This document shows, one piece after another, positions 43,315 to 55,300 of a DNA stretch of 64,000 nt. Made by a program: the position numbers and the translations under genes. Numbering within the stretch: the first letter of the stretch is position 1; every line of letters begins with the position of its first letter. The notes under the pieces are model-generated. The model was not told where the DNA came from. It did not search any database and saw only the letters and a list, made by a program, of their open reading frames with translations. Source of the DNA: G965232465 sp965276005 (GTDB lineage Bacteria; Pseudomonadota; Alphaproteobacteria; JAQWUY01); NCBI GenBank assembly GCA_965276005.1, contig OZ254962.1:2294001-2358000 (forward strand), read 5' to 3'.

Positions 43315-46300
43315 TTACGCCGGTGCGTTGTCTGTTGTATTGGCACTGGCGGTTTTGTCTGTTGGTGCCGATTGTTGTACGAATATTTGTTTAATGGTTT
43401 CGTACAAATCGTCATCGATTTCGTACATAGGTACGACCTTTTGTGCCTTGATGTTATGTGCCAAGAACGCCATGTCGTATGTGCGATGTATTTTGGCTTT
43501 GTATGTTATCTGTGTTTTTTGTTTGGGTTTAAACACAGATGTTAAAGTATGTTGCGTTGGCTGTTGCGTTGGCTGCTGTATATCCAGAGGGTGTGAAATT
43601 GCCCGCATATCGATACCACTCAGGTGGGCATATATACCTGTGGTAAAGATGTTTTGGATGCTGCCCAGAGGAATACCCAATCCGCCCCCTGCACCGCCTG
43701 CACCACCGGCGGCACCCGCCCCGCCTGCGGCACCACCGGCGGCACCAGCAGCACCGCCCGCTGCTCCGGCGGCTCCACCGGCGGCACCGGCGGCTCCGGC
43801 AGCACCTGCCCCTGCTGCGGCACCCGCACCCGCTGCACCAGCAGCCCCAGCGGCAGCAGCCCCTGCCGCTGCTGCTGCCCCACCGGTCATCGCCACAGCA
43901 ACTCCAGCACCTGCCGCTACGACAACAGCAGCCCCAGCACCAGCTCCACCACCACCACCGCCAGCATCATTATCATTGTTGCCAGCTGATACTATTTTAC
44001 CGGTAAGTGCAGGTAAGAGAGCATTCTTCGCTAACGGATCGGAGGTAGTTAATTGTAATTTATAGTTACTTGTTTTGAATTTGGAGACACCAGACGCATT
44101 AGAAATCAAGCTAAATTTATCCGGATCAGTGATATATACTTTTTTCTTGTCGCCAACATCGGGACTGTCATATTCTGCAGCACCGCTGTCTATTTTTAAC
44201 TTTAAGGGTTCACTAGCCAATGCACCGTTCACACCTGTTATATTGTCCCCTGTTTTCAGTTTTAAGGGAGCGGTTTTATCGTTGGCTTTAAATTCCCGCT
44301 CTGCCATCAAATCGGCAATTTTTAAGGTTACGATTTTCGGATTGATAATGCCTTTTAAGCCTGCCACATCGACACTAGTGCTTAGATCGCTACCATCTGC
44401 CATTTTAAGTACATAGTTACTAGAATTGTTGCCCGACAGTTTAAGTTTATTGACATTTTTAATTCGAATAGCTTTTTTCTTATCGCCAACGGTATTTACA
44501 TCTGCATTCACATATGTAAAGGCGTCTGATTGAATATCTAAGGATACAGATTTACCACTTACTAATCCTGTGGTGGCATCAGCGGCGGCAAAACCAGTTT
44601 TATTGCTGCCTTTGGTTACAGAAACATCTGTGTCCCCATTATACTCACGAAGTGCAGCCACCAAATCGCCACCAGCCAGTTTTAACACCCGGGGTTTAAT
44701 TGTACCTTGTATGGTTTTTCCGTCACTTTTCTTGACATCCCCAGATGCATCTTTTAACGCTTTTCCATCGCTTAGAACAAGCTCATAGTTACCCTTGCTT
44801 GTGCCTTTTAAAGTAAGTTGTGTAGCATCATCATAGAAGACATCATATGGTCCCCCTGCATCGGATTTATCACCTTTAAATTTAAATGCCCCTGCACCGA
44901 TAACGAGTTCTAACGCACTCTTGTTAGCGTCCACTGAAACCGCACCATTTTTGCCACTGGTGTTAAAGCCTCTGCCGGATTTAACTTGCAAATCAGCTTC
45001 TGCTTTACCATCATATATCTGTTCATCATCCTTACTATCTTTGCCCTTTACATGCAGATCATCTATTTTCAAGTACAATTTGCGTTTGGTGATTTGAAAG
45101 TTGCTTAAATTCGTAGGCAAGCTGCTTATTTTATAGTTGTCATACTTCTTACTACTACCACCAGACTTTAAGGTGCCACTAAACACTACTTTTGTTGTAC
45201 CCACATCTTTTTTCTCAGCAACAGCTATAAGACCGTCTTTTAATGCCGAATCTGTGTCTTCTAGGGGATTACTATCATCATTATTTTGATACTGTTCATT
45301 GCCGAGAGTGACCCAACCTGAAATTTTTGCATTTGTAAATGTTACATTTTTGGTACCGTCATATGGTCTGGATGTTCCGGTGGCTGTAATGGTCAATCCT
45401 TTTTTCATGATTTTGGATTGTAAACCTTTAATCTCAAAACCAGTTGTTACGCTTGCGTCAGTTATATCAACAGCCTTGCTATCGGATTTTTTAATCAGTT
45501 GCAGTTTATAGTTGCCTTTGTCTGTACCATCCAAGTCAAATGTAGACTTTTTGTCGAGAACAATCTGTTGTGCGGTGCTCTCATTGGCATTTTTAGTAGT
45601 TTTATACTTAAACGATCGATTACCAACCGTACCGCTGTTATCTATTTTTAAGGTTACATCATCTTTATTGGCACCCGTACCGACAACACCCGTATTATCG
45701 CTGTTGTTTGCTTTAAAGCCATCACCTTTGCCACTGTCACTACTTGTGTTTACCGTAACAGTTGCTTGTTGTGTACCATCATATTCACGGTTTGCAAGTG
45801 TCAACTCGGTTACATCAAGAATCAAAATCCGTTGGGAAATATCGGCTTTGAAGTTGTATACTGCTTGGTCTTTCGCATCAGCCCAAGCACTACTACTAGT
45901 GGGTACTTGTAACTTATAGTTAGGGTTGCCTACACTAATCTTTGATATGTCATTGACAGATAGCTGGTTGTTCTTACCTGTGGTTACATTGGAACTATTA
46001 AATTTAAATGCCGTGTTGCCGGTGAATGTCAACTTAACAGTATCTCCCAATATTTTACCATGACCCGAACTGCCAACAACAGCATCGGATGTAAATGAAA
46101 ATCCATCGCCTGAACTATTTACAGACACAGTCGCATTGGTGGTGCCATCGTATATATGGGTAACTTTCAATTCGTCTATTTTTAAACGCAACGCTCGTTT
46201 GCTAATCGTAAAGCCCGTTATAGCGGCAACAGGTGTTGATTTTAGTTTATAGTTTGCATACTTGGCTTTGTTTGTATTCATACCTGTCAAGCCACTAAAC

Positions 46301-49300
46301 GATACAGTACGATTCGATATACCCGCATTTTGGTTGTCCGCTGTTGCTTTCAGTGTACCTGCAAATGCACTGCTTATATCTTCCTCTGCACTACTAGGCC
46401 CACTTTTATACTTGTCATTGCCGATCCAACCTGAAATACTTGTGCTAGCAATACTTACATCTTTGGTCTTATCATATGTCTTTGCAGACAAAGTCGGTGT
46501 TATGGTCAATTCTTTTTTGGTAATCTTGCTTTTTAGGTTTGTAACCTTAATACCATCAGCCGCTAGTTTCTCCTTGTTACTATCGTCTGCGTCTTTAACA
46601 TGCAATACATAGTTACTTGCAGCCGCCCCACCGATAGAGCCTACTTTTAATTCCAAAGTACTTGCCTTGTCGATCTTAATCTGCTGGGCGGTGCTTTCAT
46701 TGGCATTTGCAGTGTTTGCATACACAAACGACCGTGCACCCGGAGCACCCGTATTGTTAATCTTTAACACAATCGTTTCACCAGAAACAACACCTTTATT
46801 ACCGGCTGCGGTTACAAAAGCATCTTTGCCATCTGTAACAGTTACGGTTGCTGTTTTTGTACCATCATACGCACGATCAGAAAAAGTCAACTTACCTGTA
46901 TTCAAAACCAATACCCGTTTGCTAATCGTAAAGCCCGTTATAGCGGCAACAGGTGTTGATTTTAGTTTATAGTTTGTATACTTGGCTTTGTTTGTATTCA
47001 TACCTGTCAAGCCACTAAATGATACAGTACGGTTCGATATACCCGCATTTTGGTTGTCCGCTGTTGCTTTCAGTGTACCTGCAAATGCACTGCTCACATC
47101 TTCCTCTGCACCACTAGACCCACTTTTATACTTGTCATTGCCGACCCAACCTGAAATACTTGTGCTAGCAATACTTACATCTTTGGTTTTATCGTATGTC
47201 TTTGCAGACAAAGTCGGTGTTATGGTCAATTCTTTTTTGGTAATCTTGCTTTTTAGGTTTGTAACTTTAATATTATTAGCTGCCGCTTCTGCAGCATCGC
47301 TTTTGTCTGCGTTTTTAACATGCAATACATAGTTAGTTGCAGCCGCACCACCAACAGAGCCTACTTTTAATTCCAAAGTACTTGCCTTGTCGATCTTAAT
47401 CTGCTGGGCGGTGCTTTCATTGGCATTTGCAGTGTTTGCATACACAAACGACCGTGCACCCGGAGCACCCGTATTGTTAATCTTTAACACAATCGTTTCA
47501 CCAGAAACAACACCTTTATTACCGGCTGCGGTTACAAAAGCATCTTTGCCATCTGTAACAGTTACGGTTGCCGTTTTTGTACCATCATACGCACGATCAG
47601 AAAAAGTCAACTTACCTGTATTCAAAACCAATACCCGTTTGCTAATCGTAAAGCCCGTTATAGCGGCAACAGGTGTTGATTTCAGTTTATAGTTTGCATA
47701 CTTGGCTTTGTTTGTATTCATACCTGTCAAGCCACTAAATGATACAGTACGATTCGATATACCCGCATTTTGGTTGTCCGCTGTTGCTTTCAGCGTACCT
47801 GCAAATGCACTGCTTATATCTTCCTCTGCACCACTAGACCCAATTTTATACTTGTCATTGCCGACCCAACCTGTAATACTTGTGCTAGCAATACTTACAT
47901 CTTTGGTTTTATCGTATGTCTTTGCAGACAAAGTCGGTGTTATGGTCAATTCTTTTTTGGTAATCTTGCTTTTTAGGTTTGTAACTTTAATATTATTAGC
48001 TGCCGCTTCTGCAGCATCGCTTTTGTCTGCGTTTTTAACATGCAATACATAGTTAGTTGCAGCCGCCCCACCGATAGAGCCTACTTTTAATTCCAAAGTA
48101 CTTGCCTTGTCGATCTTAATCTGCTGGGCGGTGCTTTCATTGGCATTTGCAGTGTTTGCATACACAAACGACCGTGCACCCGGAGCACCCGTATTGTTAA
48201 TCTTTAACACAATCGTTTCACCAGAAACAACACCTTTATTACCGGCTGCGGTTACAAAAGCATCTTTGCCATCTGTAACAGTTACTGTTGCCGTTTTTGT
48301 ACCATCATACGCACGATCAGAAAAAGTCAACTTACCTGTATTCAAAACCAATACCCGTTTGCTAATCGTAAAGCCCGTTATAGCGGCAACAGGTGTTGAT
48401 TTTAGTTTATAGTTTGCATACTTGGCTTTGTTTGTATTCATACCTGTCAAGCCACTAAATGATACAGTACGATTCGATATACCCGCATTTTGGTTGTCCG
48501 CTGTTGCTTTCAGTGTACCTGCAAATGCACTGCTTATATCTTCCTCTGCACCACTAGACCCACTTTTATACTTGTCATTGCCGACCCAACCTGTAATACT
48601 TGTGCTAGCAATACTTACATCTTTGGTCTTATCATATGTCTTTGCAGACAAAGTCGGTGTTATGGTCAATTCTTTTTTCATGATTTTGGATTTTAAATCT
48701 TTTACTGTTATACCGTCAGCTTTAATTTTGACTCCGCTATCGCTGTTGTCTGTCACATGCAGTACATAGTTTGCTGCTGCCCCTTTGTTTGGTGTTAGTG
48801 TTAGCGTGCTTGCTTTGGCAATTTTAATTAGTTGGGCGGTGCTTTCATCGGCATCCGCAGTGGTCGTATATACAAATGATCTGTTTGCTTCGGCACTACT
48901 ATTATCAATATTTAAGGTAACTGTTTCACCAGAAACAACACCCTTGTTACCGGCTTTGTTTACAAAACCATCGCCATTAGCCCCGCCGCCTTTAACAGTT
49001 ACTGTTGCCTTTTTTGTACCATCATACGCACGATCAGATAATATCAACTCATTGGTATCCAAAACCAATACCCGTGCTGCGATGTTTGCTGTTAAGCCCG
49101 TAACTTTAATATTATTAGCTGCCGCTTCTGCAGCATCGCTTTTGTCTGCGTTTTTAACATGTAATACATAGTTTGTAGTATCGCTAATTGTTAATTTATT
49201 AATATCGGCAATTTTAATTCCTTGTGTCGCATTTGCATTCGCAGAAGTCAACTTAAACGCACCAGATGTAATGGTTAATGTAACGGCTGCACCTGATACA

Positions 49301-52300
49301 ACACCTTGACCATTGCTGTTACCGGCAACAAAACCATCGGGAGATCCTGATGTTTTTTTGGCAACTGTTATACTATCTGTGCCGTCATAGGTACGCCCTG
49401 TAACTGTAAGTTCGTCTTTATCCAGCACCAATATGCGTTTTAACACAATGGCTTTTAAACCGCTAATATTGCCACTGATAACCTTGTCATCTAGTTTTGT
49501 ATCACCGCTGGCACCAGCAACGCCATTTTTCAGATACAATTCATAGTTTCCTGAATCCGACTTGCTAGTATCTAGTGTAATTTTGCTGCCATCTTTAATA
49601 GAAACCTGTCTGTCTGCCACAGATTGATTCGAACTAGCACTCTTGTTGTCGATCTTAAACGCCCCTTTATCAATCTTTAACGCAACATCGTCACCTTTAA
49701 TCATAAAGCCATCGGTTGGTGTATTTTTTTGGTCAAAACCTAAGTGCTTATTGCTGTCGGTTTCGCCTGTACCTTCTTTTGCTTCAACATACGCAATGGT
49801 ATCATTGTTAAAATACTGTTTGCCGACTGTATTGGTGTATTCACCCTTCACTTGCAATTCTGATATATCTAAATACAACTTGCGTTTTTTGATTTCATAA
49901 TTGGTCTTATTGGCAAGTTTCGCCTTAGCTAATTTATAGTTACTGTATTTGCCTCCCCCTGATATGTTACCTGTTTTCAATGTCATATTAGAAAACGATA
50001 CAGTACGGGTTTTTCCTGCATGCTCATTGTCTGCTGTGGCACTTAGATTGGTCGTGATATGGTCGTTTACGGTTGCACTACCTTCGCTATTTTCCCAACC
50101 TGTAATACTGGAGCTTGCAATATTTACAACAGTGGTGCTGTCATACACTTTGTGTGCGTCTAATGTGGCAGAAACCGTCAATTCTTTTTTCATGATTTTG
50201 GATTTTAAATCTTTTACTGTTATACCGTCAGCTTTAATTTTGACTCCGCTATCGCTGTTGTCTGTCACATGCAGTACATAGTTTGCTGCTGCCCCTTTGT
50301 TTGGTGTTAGTGTTAGCGTGCTTGCTTTGGCAATTTTAATTAGTTGGGCGGTGCTTTCATCGGCATCCGCAGTGGTCGTATATACAAATGATCTGTTTGC
50401 TTCGGCACTACTATTATCAATATTTAAGGTAACTGTTTCACCAGAAACAACACCCTTGTTACCGGCTTCGTTTACAAAACCATCGCCATTAGCCCCGCCA
50501 CCTTTAACAGTTACTGTTGCCTTTTTTGTGCCATCATACGCACGATCAGATAATGTCAACTCGTTGGTATCCAAAACCAATACCCGTGGTGCGATGTTTG
50601 CTGTTAAGCCCGTAACTTTAATATTATTAGCTGCCGCTTCTGCAGCATCGCTTTTGTCTGCGTTTTTAACATGTAATACATAGTTTGCAGTATCGCTAAT
50701 TGTTAATTTACTAATATCGGCAATTTTAATTCCTTGTGTCGCATTTGCATTCGCAGAAGTCAACTTAAACGCACCAGATGTAATGGTTAATGTAACGGCT
50801 GCACCTGATACAACACCTTGACCATTGTTGTTACCGGCAACAAAACCATCGGGAGATCCTGATGTTTTTTTGGCAACTGTTATACTATCTGTGCCGTTAT
50901 AGGTACGCCCTGTAACTGTAAGTTCGTCTTTATCCAGCACCAATATGCGTTTTAACACAATGGCTTTTAAACCGCTAATATTGCCACTGATAACCTTGTC
51001 ATCTAGTTTTGTATCACCGCTGGCACCAGCAACGCCATTTTTCAGATACAATTCATAGTTTCCTGAATCCGACTTGCTAGTATCTAGTGTAATTTTGCTG
51101 CCATCGTTAATAGAAACCTGTCTGTCTGCCACAGATTGATTCGAACTAGCACTCTTGTTGTCGATCTTAAACGCCCCTTTATCAATCTTTAACGCAACAT
51201 CGTCACCTTTAATCATAAAGCCATCGGTTGGTGTATTTTTTTGGTCAAAACCTAAGTGCTTATCGCTGTCGGTTTCGCCTGTATCTTCTTTTGCTTTAAC
51301 ATACGCAATGGTATCATTGTTAAAATACTGTTTGCCGACTGTATTGGTGTATTCACCCTTCACTTGCAATTCTGATATATCTAAATACAACTTGCGTTTG
51401 GTGATACTTGCACCGCTGGTTTCTGCGTAGGTTGGGTTGGTTAGACCGTATACGGGTTTGTCGTTACCGTCTTTGTAGGTTACTGTGAAACCTGTATATC
51501 TTATTTTTAGGTTGTTACCTGCGTTTGATTGTTCGGCATTGCCTGCATTGTTGTAGAATTTACCTGTAACATTACCGCTTACGGTGGCTTGAAAATTTCT
51601 AAATGTTTTTGGATCATTTGCAACAAATGTGTCTACGAATCCGCCTACTTTGAATTTTAAGCTGTCAACTGTTGAATCTTTGAATGCGTAATCGCTGTTG
51701 TTGAGTGTAACTGCTGGGGCGTTGCCAGAATTGCCGTCATATACTTTGGTTTTTTTGTTTGCGTCTGACACTGTTGCAGTAAAGCCCAATGCGGGGTTTA
51801 TACTGTATATGAAACCAGATTTATTTGTTAAGTTACTATTGGGACTAGATATACCAACAGTATTTGAATAAAACGATGTGCTTTTATCGTGTTTTCTGTT
51901 AAATTGGGCAAAATTGTAAGCTATTAATGGTGACCCTGATTTAACTATTGTGTTATCCACAGGAGTTTTTGTCCATATTAAGTATCTTCCGTTACCATTA
52001 CCATCCGAATCAGCTAAATTTAATGCTAATGCAGCGTTACCGTTATTGTTGGTAAATTTTTCTGCTACCAATTCGATACCTATGTCTCCGGTTTTTAGGT
52101 CTCCTGTGGATTTTATTTCTCCATCAGTTCCTGCATCATTGCGAATGACAATTTCTGATTCATTATTTGCATCGGCACCTGTGCCTGCGTGTATGATGCT
52201 GACCTGTTTACCGTCTGCTCTCCATACGGTGATTTTGCCGGTTTGTTTTTTGGCGTCGACATTGCCGTTGCCTGTTTGCATTTTGATAATTAAATCTTTG

Positions 52301-55300
52301 TCGCCGGCGGATATGGTTTTGCCTATGGCAACTTTGATTTCTGCTTTGCCTGTGTCCCGGTCGGCGACAGTCAATTTGCCATCGATGTTGCCAACACTTG
52401 CTCCGGAGTTTCCATTGCTAATATCACCACCGGTGTAGTTTGCGGTTATCTCCAGTCCGCCTTTGATTTTTACATCTTCGTTGATTATAACAGACCGTCC
52501 AGCAATAAAGGTCAATTTGCCATTGGTATTATCTGATTCACCGCTGGTATCTATTTTATCATTTATGGTAATATCGTTACTGGCAACGATTTTTAAGTTT
52601 GCACCTGTGTTTAATACTGTTTTCCAACCTGATGCATTCACAGTGATGGGTACACTTGTTAAGTACACGGCACCCCGACTGGATCCGCCCGTTTCATCAC
52701 CACTAGCACCAACAGCCAATTTTGTACCATCGTCGCTCAACGATACGCTCGCACCAAAATTATCACCACTTTTCAGTGAAAAATTTGCATGATTATTATC
52801 AATCTTTATTACTTCTGTTATCGTTTTTGCCCACTCATTCGATGCATCCTTGGGACTAAGAGTATACAAATATACTCTGCCACCGTTGGTTTTACTAGCA
52901 CCAACAGCCAATTTTGTACCATCACCGTTTAACGATACACTTTTACCAAAATGTTCATTATTAGCCAACGCAACACTACCACTTTTAAGAAGGGTCCCAT
53001 GCTCAATCACTCTTTCTTTTTTTATTGCGTTATTTGCCTTTCCCCATGTATTCCCAGATCCTGTAAGGCTAAACAGATGTACCGACCCTTTGGCATCATT
53101 GAAATCTCCAGCACCACTTGTATGCTTACTCCCAACAGCTAAATACTTTCCATCTTTACTTATCGATACACTTTCAGCAAATGTAGCACTATCACCTAAT
53201 GCAACATGGTGAATCTCTGCAGGACGAGAAGAACGCTCATCATGGGCAATTTTTCTTGTTTTGGTAACTGTATCCCACGCCCCTGAAATATGAAACAGAT
53301 ATACAGCACCACGATCTGTACCTGAACTCCCATCGCTTTTAAAACCGCTATCTTGTGTTGCTCCAACAGCCAATAGAGAACCATCATCACTAAGTGATAC
53401 ACTGTGACCGAAATTCCCATAACTATTAGTAGAACCGACACTCCTGGCTGTAATTTTTTTTGTTTCTTTTATTGTAGGCGTAGCCCAATTGGTAATAGTG
53501 TACAGATATACCGCTCCGTGTTGAGTATCGTTCCCTGGATCGTTGTTATCGTTATCACCGGGTGTACCAACAGCCAATTTAGACCCGTCACTGCTTAACG
53601 ACACGCCTCGACCAAAGCCATCATTCCCACTCAATGAAATGGATTTACCCGAAATCGCAGTACCATGAGCAAGCTTTTTTGTTTGTGTTATCGTATTACC
53701 ATATGAATCTCCGATTCCATCAACGGTAAACAGATATACTGCCCCATATTCTCTATTATTATCAGCACCATCATCACCAGCAGCACTAACAGCCAATTTT
53801 GTACCATCATTGCTTAACGATACGCTACGACCAAATGTATCTTCATCATCCAGTGAAAAACTGCTTCCCGAAACGGTAACACCGTGAGCAATCTTTTTTG
53901 CCTGTCCCAATGCGGATCCCCATCCGCCTACACCTGTAATAATATCTTTCGGGTCGAGTAAAATCACCCCGTTATCGGCTTTAACCCGTTCGAGACCGAA
54001 ACTTTCAACGGTTTTTTTAGCGGATATTTCCACCGCTCCGCCGCCTGTGCTGCCGGTGGCATCGATACGGGCGTAGTTGTTGGTGGTGTGATCTGCCCAT
54101 AGGATAGCGGTGCCGCCTGTGCCTGCTGTGGCTGTAACATCGATGTGTACGCCCGTGCCCAGCGAAGTTTTGCCGGCACGGACTAAGGCGGTGTTATCCG
54201 CCCAGCGGGTTACGAATAAATCTTGGGTTTTTTTGTCTAGTTGGCTGTTTTTTGGGTTGTATGCCCCGCCTTGAAACCCACCGCCCAGACGGATTCGTCC
54301 GCCTTGTGTTTTGCCCGCTGCGGATAAAGTGCCGGAGAACAAGCCCACTAAGCCGCCTTTGTTGCTGATGTCGATAGTGCCGCCGGTGCCGTCCGTGCTG
54401 TTGGCTTTAAAGTCGGCGGAGCCTAATACTTTTGTCCCCTGCTTGCCTAGTCCGCCAATAAACGACAGGCTGCCCCCAGCGGTGCGACCGGATACATCAA
54501 AACGGGTACCGGAGTTTAAGATTGCCCCGTGTTGTAAGGATACTTTAATGGTACCGCCGCTGCCGTTTTGTGCCACCGCTGATACAGTGCCGCTGCTGTC
54601 GATGGTATCGGTGTCGATGGTGATGGTGCCGGCGGTGCCATAGTCCGCATCGGCGGTGATGCGGCTGTTACCAGTAATGCCCAACGAACCGCCACTGATA
54701 GATATAACCCCATCTTGTGAAGATACAGTATTTGCCGATACAATACCATCGATGGAAATAGTTTGTCTCAGAATATCGGACGCATCGGCAACGGTTATAT
54801 CGATAAACCCACCCCGGGAGTCGATTTTGCCGCCTAAATCAAGGGTAGCCGCAACTTTATTGCCTTGCGAATCGGTTAGGGTGTCCCATGTGTCCGTTGG
54901 CACTTCGACCCGTAAAAAATCGTTGTTGCCGAACGACATGACAATTTTTTCGCCACCGGCAAAGCCTACCTTACCGACAAGGGCTCGAATCGTGCCATCG
55001 TTTTTCACCGCCCCACCCAGCAACGCTACAAAACCGCCATCATCGACCGCAATACGGCCCTGATTGTCGACAACGCCATTGTTGCCGCTTTTGGTAAATG
55101 TAGTATCGCCATTCAAAAAATCATTGTTGTCGATGTCGAGGGTCGAGGCGACAAAATTGCCCGTATCGATAACACCGTCCTTAGTGATCAGTATGCCGTT
55201 GGGATTGACCAAGAACACGCTACCGTTAGCGTTAATCTGTCCGGCGATTTCCGAAGTCATATCGCCCGTTACCCGGTTTAGGGTCGCCGAATCGCTGTCC

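Noticed and set aside
43292..44065. Plus-strand ORF of 257 codons, rich in Pro and Ala
   Set aside because: It is the antisense of the Gly/Ala-rich and C-terminal region of Exo3. It has no ribosome site, and its low-complexity content follows from the opposite strand.
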